The notes: generated by a model not told the origin, from the sequence alone. 7,116 nucleotides of DNA from Trichodesmium sp. jk18x7bins.61 (GCA_022822685.1 JAJEAQ010000310.1:1-7116), one strand, 5' to 3'. Shown: positions 1 through 6,778, counted from the stretch's first letter. Made by a program: numbers and translations.

Positions 1-350
1 CAGGGATTAGATGGAATGGAGCAAGAGGGAAAGAGATGGAAAGGTGAACACAGTCGCGGGTTGCCGATTAAACTGCGTTATTCACAAATAGGCCAAATTA
101 TCCCTGACAGGCTGAGCCCAAAAAGGTAAGGAGGTGAAATAAATGCTCAACTGTCATCTGTATGTGAAAACAAAATTCCGACCGTAGAATAGGTAACCAC
201 CTTTTCTACGGGGGGGTGTCTCAACCATTTTGAAAACTTCAGATGATACAACAGGGTAAGTCGGAAAGAGTCTTTCGGTAATAGTCGAAAGTAGGTCAAA
301 GGTAACAATGACGGAAATCTCTGTCGAGTCAAGGATGGAAGAAAAAGGGT
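1..350 (+). mobile_element. Probable group II intron remnant (5' ribozyme part), truncated
   Basis: This stretch is dense in RNA-like hairpins and has no gene on either strand that I recognise. GACAG+TGAGC (106-117) can pair with GCTCA+CTGTC (146-156). A long hairpin lies at 182-211. GGAAAGAGTCTTTC and CTTTCGGTAATAGTCGAAAG give two alternative stems around 262-291. A perfect AAGGAGGTGA Shine-Dalgarno-like run sits at 128-137, but it precedes only a 14-codon frame (ATG at 143). The hairpin field ends in an ATG at 308 that opens a short frame. Structured RNA leading into the start of an encoded protein is how bacterial group II introns are built (ribozyme domains I-III, then a reverse-transcriptase ORF in domain IV). 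I infer this class from layout and general resemblance; the diagnostic domain V is absent and the 5' end lies outside the window. It could instead be another structured repeat. Confidence 0.38.
182..211. other. Long near-perfect hairpin
   Basis: CCGTAGAA (182-189) pairs with TTCTACGG (204-211), and AGGT (191-194) pairs with ACCT (199-202). One T-T mismatch separates the two stems and the loop is AACC. It is followed by a run of Gs rather than Ts on the plus strand, so it is not a normal intrinsic terminator. It is best explained as a stem of the structured RNA proposed for 1-350. Confidence 0.6.
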
Positions 351-421
351 TTGAGCCTGTCGCCTCCCTGCTGTTCTGTAATGGAATAGATCGGGATTCT
401 AAATTTGTCCCCCCGTGTTGA
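308..421 (+). pseudogene. Short ORF, possible start of an intron-encoded protein fused to repeat
   Basis: This 37-codon frame opens with ATG and reads MTEISVESRMEEKG for its first 14 residues. From there it runs into the dispersed repeat and stops at 419-421. If the upstream region is a group II intron, this would be the first residues of its reverse transcriptase, with everything after residue 14 replaced by repeat. No reverse-transcriptase motif is present, so the assignment rests only on position. It is very unlikely to make a functional protein. Confidence 0.2.
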
Positions 422-474
422 GCCTGTCGGCTCCCTGTTGAGCCACCTCGCCACATGTCGGCGACAGGCTCAAC
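351..474. repeat. Cluster of copies of a short dispersed repeat (GTTGAGCCTGTCG family)
   Basis: Four related units are packed here. TTGAGCCTGTCGCCTCCCTG is at 351-370, and a copy with one difference (TTGAGCCTGTCGGCTCCCTG) is at 418-437. A partial GTTGAGCC is at 437-444, and an inverted copy is at 454-474. The 417-429 unit and the 462-474 unit form a perfect 13-bp inverted repeat around a 32-base spacer. The inverted copy recurs as a 21-base exact match at 6780-6800. The cluster lies exactly at the junction between the intron-like remnant and the truncated end of serC, so it marks a rearrangement or insertion point. I see no coding content in it. Confidence 0.7.
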
Positions 475-480
475 CTTACC

Positions 481-1358
481 CGACGATAGTCTAAAAATTC
501 AGGTAAATTATCTGAAATTTTAGCCAACATTTCCTTACGAATGAGGATAACGGTGACACCTGAAAGTCCAACATTTTTTTGAGCATGGGCGTAAATGCAA
601 CTCAAGTTAGTTGTCGAGATTACCTTGCTCATAAAGTCAGAACTCATGTCAACAATGATTGGAATTTTAATGTCAGGAAAACTATGAAACTGAGTCAAGA
701 CAACCGTGTTATTACTGCAAAAGTGTAAATACTGAGCTTGAGGCCGGAAGGGAATTTTGCTTAAGTCAGGAACGTAGGTACGGTCAAGATTGGCTGAGGA
801 AGCAATAATTTTTAAGTCTCGATCTAAATTTTGTGCAGCCCTAATGGCTTTGTCAGCCCAAGATCCAGTGTCTATGTAATCGATTTGATCGCCTGGACAA
901 GAAAAATTCATAGGAACCATAAGAAATTGCAGCGATCCACCTCCTTGTAAAAATATGACTTCAAAACGATCGCCCAACTCCATTAATCGCTTAAGTAGGT
1001 GAGCGTTAAAAAATCAAGCTATGTAACAAAATGTCAAACTAGCGCACAGCCTAAGATCCCGCCCTTAAGAGCGGGGTTTAAGAAATAGGGTATTTCAGAT
1101 TCTTTTACAAAATTAAACATACATCGGTTTTATTATGCCTACCTACTTAATAGGTTCGGCACTATCATCAATAATGAACTGAATCTCAGGGCTACGATGG
1201 CTAATTTCCATGATACTCATCCCAGTACCATTAAAATTGAACAATTCTGCATGAACCCTTTCCAGTACAGGTAAAGGGATAGCAGCAGGCCCTGGATAAA
1301 AGTTGAGCGATCGATTGCCATAAGCAGTTTTCTGTGGTATTGGGTATGTCCTCTGCAT
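481..1358 (-). pseudogene. serC: Phosphoserine aminotransferase pseudogene, split by a MITE and 3'-truncated
   Basis: SerC is a PLP enzyme of serine synthesis that transaminates 3-phosphohydroxypyruvate to 3-phosphoserine. The first part (1358-1147) gives residues 1-71, including NFYPGPAAIPLPVLE and EISHRSPEIQFIIDD, the family's N-terminal signature. The second part (990-481) continues in frame with RLMELGDRFEV, LQGGGSLQF (phosphate/PLP region), W near residue 115, DMSSDF, and AQKN with the Schiff-base lysine at joined residue 209 (codon 578-576). It stops after FLDYR, where the usual NTPP segment and the C-terminal domain (over 100 residues) should follow. The start at 1358 has AAGGTG (1367-1362) upstream; a longer frame would begin at TTG 1370. 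The insertion brings an immediate TAG at 1145-1143. Some normally conserved positions are altered (YAHAQKNVGLSG where family members have YAGAQKNIGPxG), which fits decay or a divergent paralogue. A functional copy presumably exists elsewhere if serine synthesis is intact. Confidence 0.88.
991..1150. mobile_element. MITE-like element with TTAA target duplication inside serC
   Basis: TTAA occurs at 991-994 and at 1147-1150, flanking 152 bases (995-1146). The ends are inverted repeats: 995-1015 begins GTAGGTGAGCGTTAAAA, and the complement of 1126-1146 begins GTAGGTAGGCATAATAAAA, matching at 15 of 21 positions. The middle carries a hairpin, CCCGC (1058-1062) with GCGGG (1071-1075), around a CTTAAG core. 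There is no room for a transposase, so it would have to move in trans. Removing the element plus one TTAA (156 bases, 52 codons) joins ATTAAG to CGATTAATG and restores an uninterrupted SerC frame. That is strong evidence for the element's exact boundaries. The transposase family that mobilises it cannot be named from the sequence. Confidence 0.8.
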
Positions 1359-1428
1359 ATTCACCTTCAAAGCTTTTGAATTTAATCACACTATATTTAT
1401 ACCATTTCTGGAAAGTTTTACTACATAT

Positions 1429-1458
1429 TACCTAGTTTAATCAGGAGTCATAAGTCAA
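1429..1458 (-). promoter_or_regulatory. Possible promoter for the serC pseudogene
   Basis: On the minus strand TTGACT (1458-1453) is followed after 18 bases by TAGGTA (1434-1429), about 70 bases before the serC start codon. The -35 match is good and the -10 match is poor. A separate TATAAA-like box lies closer to the gene but has no -35 partner. The 241-base gap between serC and the divergent transporter must hold both promoters. Confidence 0.25.
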
Positions 1459-1599
1459 GGAATTTCAGTCAGGATATAAATATTTGCATACAGCACTACT
1501 TATAAAAATGAACTTTTCATACCGCCAATTGTAACTACTACCACAAAGGAAGCATCCTCCAATATAATATAAGTTTTCAGGAATTATGTTATTATCAAC

Positions 1600-2619
1600 A
1601 TGGATATTGTGAGAAAATCTTCTGATAAGTGTAGTGGAATGAATCGGCCAGTACTGATGAAAAAAGAACTATCTGAGAAAGAAACTTTAGTTGCGATCGC
1701 TTCACTATTGATTGCTATATTAGCCATATCCTTTGCAGCTATTTTGATCAAATTGAGCGAATCAGAGATCAGTCCAAACGCGACAGTGTTTAATCGATTG
1801 TGGATTGCTGCTTTAGTTTTTGGGCTGTGGAATGGAATTAGCGCTATTTTTATTGATCACAAACCCGATCAGTATGAAGCTCACATCTCACCTAACACAA
1901 TTCAAGTTTCAGGACTTTTGGTGTTATTAGGAGTGACTTATGCTGCCTTTCAAGATACCTGGGCTTGGTCAATCACTCAAACTAGCGTTGCTATATCAAC
2001 TGTCCTTCATAATTTGACACCTGTTTTCACCAGTTTAGGGGCATGGCTGATTTTTAGTCAGCGATTTGACCGTAGATTTTGGTTTGGTATGGTGCTAGCT
2101 CTTGGGGGAGTTGCTGCGATCGGGCTAGAAGATTATTGGCAAATTGCCACTGGTAAAATAGAAGGTGATTTTGCTGCTTTAATTTCTGCAATTTTTTATG
2201 GAGGATATATATTAATCTTAGAACAGCTCAGATCCAAATTAAATCCAACGATAATACTGATGTGGAGTTCATTAATTGGAGCAGTTATTGTATTACCGAT
2301 TCTCTTAATCACTCAAGACAAACTTTTCCCTTATTTTTGGCAAGGGTGGCTGGCAGTCATTTGCTTAGGTATTATCTGTCATGTTGTTGGTCATGGACTT
2401 ATAGCTTATAGCCTTTATCAATTATCTGCTAGCTTTGTTGCTGTATTTCTACTGCTCGATCCAGTTCTCACAGCTATTGAAGCCTGGATTATATTCTCAG
2501 AAAGATTGAGTCTTTTAAGCTGGACAGGATTTTATATTATTTTGTTTGGTATATATTTACAACTTTATCCAGCAAATCTATTATTAAACAGAACTAATCT
2601 ATGGATCTATTCTTATTAG
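1600..2619 (+). CDS. EamA/DMT-superfamily transporter
   Basis: This 339-residue integral membrane protein is built as two tandem EamA halves, roughly residues 32-176 and 188-322, each with about five hydrophobic helices. That gives the ten-helix drug/metabolite transporter fold. Typical features are the first helix ending ILIKLSE, then TSVAISTVLHNLTPVFTSLGAW ahead of ALGGVAAIG in the first half, and SASFVAVFLLLDPVLTAIEAW with a final helix in the second half. The family exports metabolites, amino acids or nucleotides at the cytoplasmic membrane; the substrate cannot be told from sequence. Start choice is uncertain. ATG 1600 has AGGA about 17 bases upstream, which is too far, and ATG 1639 and ATG 1657 are in-frame alternatives. 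The latter (MKKELSEKETL) would give a more usual short N-terminus. A TATAAT box lies at 1563-1568 without a clear -35. The gene is divergent from the serC pseudogene, and no functional link is implied. Confidence 0.88.
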   Translation: MDIVRKSSDKCSGMNRPVLMKKELSEKETLVAIASLLIAILAISFAAILIKLSESEISPNATVFNRLWIAALVFGLWNGISAIFIDHKPDQYEAHISPNTIQVSGLLVLLGVTYAAFQDTWAWSITQTSVAISTVLHNLTPVFTSLGAWLIFSQRFDRRFWFGMVLALGGVAAIGLEDYWQIATGKIEGDFAALISAIFYGGYILILEQLRSKLNPTIILMWSSLIGAVIVLPILLITQDKLFPYFWQGWLAVICLGIICHVVGHGLIAYSLYQLSASFVAVFLLLDPVLTAIEAWIIFSERLSLLSWTGFYIILFGIYLQLYPANLLLNRTNLWIYSY

Positions 2620-2644
2620 AAGTAAAATAAAAAATAAATCAACA

Positions 2645-2864
2645 GGTATAACTATTAAAGTAGTCTTAGAGATAATTTTCACCTCTCAAACAGCCCAAAA
2701 TTTAGCAAATTATCTGCTTGCTTTAATAGTTAAACAACAAGCACAAGCTATCTAACAAGTACGCACCCCAACATTACCCTGGGGATCCCTCACAGGATGA
2801 TTCAACTCCTATCCGAGTTGCCGTTTATACGGAAGTGTCAGGTGCAGTATCTGCTAATGTTTAA
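2645..2864 (+). pseudogene. Possible decayed gene remnant, frameshifted
   Basis: Two neighbouring frames read like protein. From 2645, one gives GITIKVVLEIIFTSQTAQ, then NLANYLLALIVKQQAQAI, and stops at TAA 2753-2755. From 2751, the next frame gives NKYAPQHYPGDPSQDD, then STPIRVAVYTEVSGAVSANV, ending at TAA 2862-2864. Dropping one base near 2753 fuses them as QQAQAI-NKYAPQHY. There is no ATG at the upstream end. I do not recognise the family. Composition (balanced polar and hydrophobic residues, no low complexity) suggests a real former C-terminus, but short chance frames cannot be excluded. The second MITE-like element begins 14 bases after its stop. The DNA also forms small hairpins here (CAACTC/GAGTTG at 2803-2820, CCGT/ACGG at 2821-2832). 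Confidence 0.28.
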
Positions 2865-2878
2865 AGTTTAAATCCCCA

Positions 2879-2982
2879 TATATAGCGCTACGCATTAAGG
2901 TTAGGACATCCATATGCATGCCTCTTGCCTCTTGCCTTTCAACCCTGATTTTTGTCCTAACCAAAAAACGTACTGCTATATA
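2879..2982. mobile_element. MITE-like element with 30-bp inverted ends
   Basis: The left end, 2879-2908 (TATATAGCGCTACG ... GGTTAGGACA), and the complement of the right end, 2953-2982 (TATATAGCAGTACG ... GGTTAGGACA), match at 24 of 30 positions, with 44 bases between them. The interior holds a short tandem heptamer (CCTCTTG twice plus a partial copy, about 2921-2938), a type of short repeat common in heterocystous cyanobacteria. Nothing inside could encode a transposase. It is a non-autonomous element or a repeat capable of a long hairpin. The open frame of the downstream ATPase extends into it by chance. Confidence 0.65.
2952..2982 (+). promoter_or_regulatory. Possible ATPase promoter at the right edge of the MITE
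   Basis: TTGTCC (2952-2957) and TATATA (2977-2982) are 19 bases apart, and the -10 is preceded by TGC, giving an extended -10 form. Transcription from here would leave a leader of about 45 bases before the ATPase ATG. The spacing is longer than the 17-base ideal, so this is a candidate only. No recognisable copper-regulator operator is visible around it. Confidence 0.3.
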
Positions 2983-3022
2983 TTTTGATCTCTTCTGTCA
3001 TCTACCTGATTCAAAAATAACT

Positions 3023-3026
3023 GGAG
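3023..3026 (+). promoter_or_regulatory. Ribosome binding site that fixes the ATPase start
   Basis: GGAG lies 8 bases before ATG 3035. The upstream in-frame ATG at 2918 has no such site and lies inside the MITE-like element, so 3035 is the preferred start. Confidence 0.7.
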
Positions 3027-3034
3027 AAAAATTT

Positions 3035-5356
3035 ATGCAACTTGCCTCAAAAACAGAAACACTAAAAATTAATGATTCCCCACTAGCAACCATTACTCTT
3101 GATGTCAGTGGAATGAAATGCGCCGGATGTGTCAAAGCAGTTGAGCGTCAACTCACCCAACAAACAGGTGTCATTTCAGTCTGTGTCAACCAGGCAACTG
3201 AAGTGGCAACCGTTAAATATGAAACAGATATTATCGATCCTAAGACTCTTGCCCAAAAACTCACTGATAATGGTTTTCCCACTCAAGCAAGGCTGGGTAC
3301 ATCAGAAATCGATGCTAGTCAAAAACAAGCTCAACGGCATCACCAAGAAATTCAACAGCAAATCAGGCGTGTAACGATCGCGACTCTTCTAATTATTCTT
3401 TCAGGTATTGGGCACTTGGAGTATTTCATCGGTGTAGAGATTCCTATTTTAGGTAATATTTGGTTTCATGGCATACTAGCAACTCTAGCACTATTACTAC
3501 CAGGGCGAGAAATTATCATCGATGGCATCCGCAGTCTCTGGCGTAATGCTCCCAACATGAACACCCTAGTCGGTTTGGGTGCTTCTGCCGCTTACACCGC
3601 CAGTATTATTGCTCTGCTGTTTCCTGATTTGGGGTGGGAATGCTTTTTTGATGAACCAGTCATGATTCTAGGTTTCATTCTCCTGGGCAAAACCCTCGAA
3701 CAACAAGCTAGATATCGAGCAGCATCTACTTTACAATCATTAATCGCACTCCAACTCGCAACTGCCCGCCTGATTCCCCCACCCAACCAAGAAAATAGCG
3801 TTTCAGAGTTTGTAGAAATTCCTGCCGCACAAGTTAAAGTAGGAGAATATCTACAAGTATTGCCAGGAGAAAAATTTCCTGTAGATGGGGAAATATGGGA
3901 TGGCAAAACAACTGTAGATGAATCCATGCTGACAGGGGAGTCAATACCTGTAATGAAAGAATGTGGTGCTAATGTTACCGCGGGAACTATTAATAAGTCT
4001 AGCGCTATATTTATGCAGGCAACTCGTACAGGTTCAGAAACTACATTGGCTCAAATTGTCAAATTAGTTGAAACTGCTCAAACTCGCAAAGCACCTATTC
4101 AGAATTTAGTAGATACGGTGGCTGGCTATTTTACTTATAGTGTAATGACTATCGCTGCTTTGACGTTCCTATTTTGGTATTTCATAGGCACTAATATCTG
4201 GCCTAATGTGTTACAAACAAGCGGTCATGAAGGCATGATGATGGCAATTAATCCACTACTTTTAAGCCTGAAATTAGCGATCGCTGTTTTAGTTATTGCT
4301 TGTCCTTGTGCGTTAGGTTTAGCAACACCCACTGCAATATTAGTCGGCTCTGGAGTGGGAGCTGAAAAAGGTTTATTAATCAAAGGCGGGGATGTGTTGG
4401 AAAAGGTACATCAGTTAGATACTATTGTCTTTGACAAAACTGGAACATTAACCACAGGGCATCCCACTGTTACTGATATGATCGGGGATAATCCACAATG
4501 GTTATTACAGGTTGCAGCTACTGTGGAAAGTGGCGCAAGTCATCCTTTGGCAGCAGCAATTTTACAAAAGGCACAGCGAGAAAGTTTATCGTTACTAACA
4601 GGCAAAGATTTTTATAGTGAACCTGGTTTAGGAATGTCTGCTACTGTGGATGGTAAAACTGCTTTAGTAGGAAATTTAGCATGGTTGGAAAGTCATGCAG
4701 TTGTTTTAGAACGGGAAAAAATCCCCACTCTGCCAGGGAAAGCAGCAGTTTATGTTGCTGTGGATGGAGTATTAGCTGGAGTCATTGGTATTAGTGATGT
4801 ACTTCGGAATGATGCGGAGGTGACAGTGAGGCTGCTACAAGGTATGGGTTTAAGAGTGATGTTATTGACTGGCGATCGCCAAGAAACTGCAAAAACTATT
4901 GCGCAACAGTTAGGTATAACTGTCACTGATGTATTGGCAGAAGTAGTACCTTCAGGCAAGGCTGAGGCGATCGCTTCTTTACAGTTAAAGGCTGGAAAAG
5001 TAGCAATGGTGGGAGATGGTATTAATGATGCTCCTGCTTTAGCCCAAGCAAATGTGGGTATTGGAATGAAAGCTGGTACGGATGTAGCAGTAGAAGCTGC
5101 TGATATTGTATTGATGCAGGATAGGTTAATGGATGTGGTACAGTCAATTAAACTTAGTCGCTCCACTTTTAACAAAATTCGTCAAAATCTGTTTTGGGCA
5201 TTTGCATACAATATTATTGGTATTCCCGTGGCTGCTGGTGTGTTATTGCCTAGTTTTGGTATTATTCTCAACCCTAGTGCTGCTGGTGCATTGATGGCAT
5301 TTAGTTCTGTGAGTGTTGTGACAAATTCTCTGTTACTGCGTCGCACATTCTATTAG
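3035..5356 (+). CDS. ctaA: Copper-transporting P1B-type ATPase (CtaA-like)
   Basis: This 773-residue ATP-driven heavy-metal pump has all the P1B parts in order. It has one N-terminal HMA metal-binding domain (about residues 18-85, GMKCAGC with C29 and C32), four hydrophobic segments, and the actuator TGES (300-303). The transmembrane CPC ion site is at 423-425, the phosphorylated aspartate in DKTGT at D467, and the HP motif at 503-504. TGDR (612-615), GDGINDAP (660-667) and the last two helices follow. The YN pair (725-726) and M754 with SS (757-758) are the Cu(I)-selective P1B-1 signature. In cyanobacteria, CtaA in the cytoplasmic membrane and PacS in the thylakoid supply plastocyanin and caa3 oxidase with copper. 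The GMKCAGCVKAVERQL domain looks nearer CtaA than PacS to me, but that split is from memory. A longer frame from 2918 adds 39 residues derived from the MITE and is rejected. The length is normal and no key residue is missing. Confidence 0.93.
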   Translation: MQLASKTETLKINDSPLATITLDVSGMKCAGCVKAVERQLTQQTGVISVCVNQATEVATVKYETDIIDPKTLAQKLTDNGFPTQARLGTSEIDASQKQAQRHHQEIQQQIRRVTIATLLIILSGIGHLEYFIGVEIPILGNIWFHGILATLALLLPGREIIIDGIRSLWRNAPNMNTLVGLGASAAYTASIIALLFPDLGWECFFDEPVMILGFILLGKTLEQQARYRAASTLQSLIALQLATARLIPPPNQENSVSEFVEIPAAQVKVGEYLQVLPGEKFPVDGEIWDGKTTVDESMLTGESIPVMKECGANVTAGTINKSSAIFMQATRTGSETTLAQIVKLVETAQTRKAPIQNLVDTVAGYFTYSVMTIAALTFLFWYFIGTNIWPNVLQTSGHEGMMMAINPLLLSLKLAIAVLVIACPCALGLATPTAILVGSGVGAEKGLLIKGGDVLEKVHQLDTIVFDKTGTLTTGHPTVTDMIGDNPQWLLQVAATVESGASHPLAAAILQKAQRESLSLLTGKDFYSEPGLGMSATVDGKTALVGNLAWLESHAVVLEREKIPTLPGKAAVYVAVDGVLAGVIGISDVLRNDAEVTVRLLQGMGLRVMLLTGDRQETAKTIAQQLGITVTDVLAEVVPSGKAEAIASLQLKAGKVAMVGDGINDAPALAQANVGIGMKAGTDVAVEAADIVLMQDRLMDVVQSIKLSRSTFNKIRQNLFWAFAYNIIGIPVAAGVLLPSFGIILNPSAAGALMAFSSVSVVTNSLLLRRTFY

Positions 5357-5371
5357 TTTCAAATCTTGAAA
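5357..5371. terminator. Small palindrome directly after the ATPase stop
   Basis: TTTCAA and TTGAAA pair perfectly around ATC immediately after the TAG. The stem is AT-rich, only 6 bp, and has no following T-run, so any terminator role is weak. The rest of the gap before tmk (5372-5614) shows only a palindromic CTATATATAG (5490-5499) and no gene. Confidence 0.15.
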
Positions 5372-5614
5372 TAGTAATCAGCACTCAGTAGTCAGTTTTT
5401 AAACCGTATGGTGGGGGATACCCATAGTAAAGCTTGTCGTTGCGCTTGCTTCGCCATAACAGGATTTAGGCATTTTTTAGTTGTAAACTCTATATATAGT
5501 GTTGCCATCTAGTTTTTATTTACTACATATAGCGTTTTTCCGTAATTCCTGTAGAATTTAGAGTAATGGCGCCCCATCGCAACTACAAACAAAAATATTT
5601 TTAATTGATGCCAA

Positions 5615-6280
5615 ATGACAGGTAAGTTTATTGTTTTTGAAGGTGTAGAAGGAGGGGGTAAAACCACTCAACTTGAACTGTTACGAGACTGGCTATTAGG
5701 AAAAGGACAGACTAGCTCTATTTTATCAAAATCTCCAGATATAGAAGTCATTGTAACACGAGAGCCAGGAGGAACAAAACTAGGTGCAGCTTTGCGAGAT
5801 TTACTTTTAGATACAGATGTCTATGGAGAAAAAATTCAGGAAAGAGCAGAATTATTGTTATATGCAGCAGATAGAACCCAACATATTGAAGGCTGGGTTA
5901 AGCCGCATTTGGAAAGAGGGGCAATAGTATTATGCGATCGCTTTACTGACTCAACTATTGCTTATCAAGGATATGGTCTAGGTTTGGATTTAGAATTAAT
6001 TCAGACACTTAATCAGATAGCAACAGGAGGCTGGAAAAGTGATTTAACTTTATGGCTAGATGTGGATGTGGAAATTGGTTTAACTAGGGCTAAAAATCGG
6101 GGAAAAATTGACAGAATAGAAAAAGCTGATATTGAATTTCATCGACGGGTACAACAAGGCTATCAAGAACTAGCTAAAAATAATCCTTTGATAATACGAA
6201 TAGACGCTAATCTGACTAGAGATAAAATACAAAAGCAAATTCAAGACGTGATTAAGCGAAAATTAATAGAATGGATGTAA
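5615..6280 (+). CDS. tmk: Thymidylate kinase (dTMP kinase)
   Basis: This enzyme phosphorylates dTMP to dTDP with ATP in the cytoplasm, joining the de novo and salvage routes to dTTP. At 221 residues it is close to the usual 200-215. The P-loop is GVEGGGKT (10-17) within FIVFEGVEGGGKTTQLE. The substrate motif REPGGT is at 49-54, AADRTQH at 84-90, and the DRFTDS motif with catalytic/base-binding residues at 108-113. The lid region GLTRAKNRGKIDRIE is followed by the C-terminal helices. The loop before REPGGT (about 29-44) is slightly longer than in E. coli. The start ATG 5615 gives the canonical N-terminus. An ATG seven bases upstream is out of frame and closes after five codons. No clear Shine-Dalgarno is present, which is common in cyanobacteria. 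The 258-base gap from the ATPase suggests its own promoter, though none is obvious. Confidence 0.96.
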   Translation: MTGKFIVFEGVEGGGKTTQLELLRDWLLGKGQTSSILSKSPDIEVIVTREPGGTKLGAALRDLLLDTDVYGEKIQERAELLLYAADRTQHIEGWVKPHLERGAIVLCDRFTDSTIAYQGYGLGLDLELIQTLNQIATGGWKSDLTLWLDVDVEIGLTRAKNRGKIDRIEKADIEFHRRVQQGYQELAKNNPLIIRIDANLTRDKIQKQIQDVIKRKLIEWM

Positions 6281-6778
6281 TTGTCTGTCAATATTTAATT
6301 GTTGGGTAGTGGGAGCATCATCAAAAAATATCCTAAGTTTTATTAATGGGGCGTCCTCACCTCTTCCAAATTTCGGGTACGCAAGATGCCTACCCCATAG
6401 TGCCATTTTGAAAAATTAATGCTGTATTTGGAAACTGAGAAAAATAACGATGAAAATAGTCAAAGTTAGCAAATACTAGGCATTAGACATCTCCAAAAAT
6501 TGCCAAAGTCTTTCTCTCACTTGACTTTAACTTCTTTATAATTATCAAGCAGCCTTTGTTGGTTGTACGCCATTATCAGTATTTGAGATATTTATTGTTA
6601 ATAAGTCAATGTTTTATATAACAGCATGAAATGATTCGTAAAATAAATTCCCATAACTTATACCAACTATCAAAAATTTTGCTATACTTGAGCATGCTAT
6701 CACATATATGTTAAAATATCTGGCTATATCTATGCGATCGCTTTTTATGTCCCGCAGGGAAACGCAAAGCTCCCCTTT
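6281..6778. other. About 500 bases without a convincing gene
   Basis: The stretch is AT-rich and holds no long ORF. A GGGG...CCCC-bounded block at about 6346-6395 lies within a minus-strand frame of 47 codons (6413 down into the tmk end) that I cannot match to anything. A stop-interrupted minus-strand frame lies at 6466-6573. A HIP1 octamer is at 6734-6741, followed by CCCGCAGGGAAACGCAAAGC, a phrase that recurs between genes in many cyanobacteria. No terminator with a T-run was seen after tmk. Confidence 0.5.
6466..6573 (-). pseudogene. Short stop-interrupted frame, possible IS remnant
   Basis: The minus strand from ATG 6573 reads MAYNQQRLLDNYKEVKVK, then TGA (6519-6517), then EKDFGNFWRCLMPSIC to TAA (6468-6466). 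A single base change in the TGA would give one 35-codon frame. The residues look protein-like, and the region sits beside an IS630 fragment, so a decayed insertion-sequence ORF is possible. No family is recognised. Confidence 0.18.

Noticed and set aside
1..129. Open plus-strand frame from the window edge (ends IIPDRLSPKR)
   Set aside because: It is 42 codons with no recognised motif, and it overlaps stems of the putative intron RNA. A chance frame is likely, though a partial gene from upstream cannot be excluded.
143..187. 14-codon ORF after a perfect AAGGAGGTGA Shine-Dalgarno-like run
   Set aside because: The product is too short and has no known leader-peptide pattern. The purine run is more simply part of the hairpin-rich RNA.
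154..456. Minus-strand open frame of 100 codons over the left region
   Set aside because: It runs through dispersed repeat and hairpin sequence, with no family motif.
1531..1544. NtcA-like site (GTA-N8-CAC) upstream of the transporter
   Set aside because: It departs from GTA-N8-TAC, and its distance of 18 bases to the TATAAT at 1563 is shorter than the usual 22 or so, so it is not convincing.
2918..3034. Upstream extension of the copper ATPase from ATG 2918
   Set aside because: The 39 extra residues are encoded by the right half of a MITE-like repeat and leader sequence, there is no ribosome site at 2918, and ATG 3035 has GGAG at ideal spacing.
4750..5175. Minus-strand open frame of 141 codons
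   Set aside because: It is antisense to the conserved DKTGT-to-GDGIND part of the ATPase and has the serine/threonine/alanine-rich look of a shadow frame.
6270..6413. Minus-strand 47-codon frame overlapping the tmk end (MALWGRHLAYPKF...)
   Set aside because: It has no recognised family, runs antisense into tmk, and lies in a block that looks more like intergenic repeat than a gene.
6522..6544. TTGACT ... TATAAT promoter-like pair
   Set aside because: The two boxes are only about 10 bases apart, too close for a sigma-70 promoter, and no gene follows.
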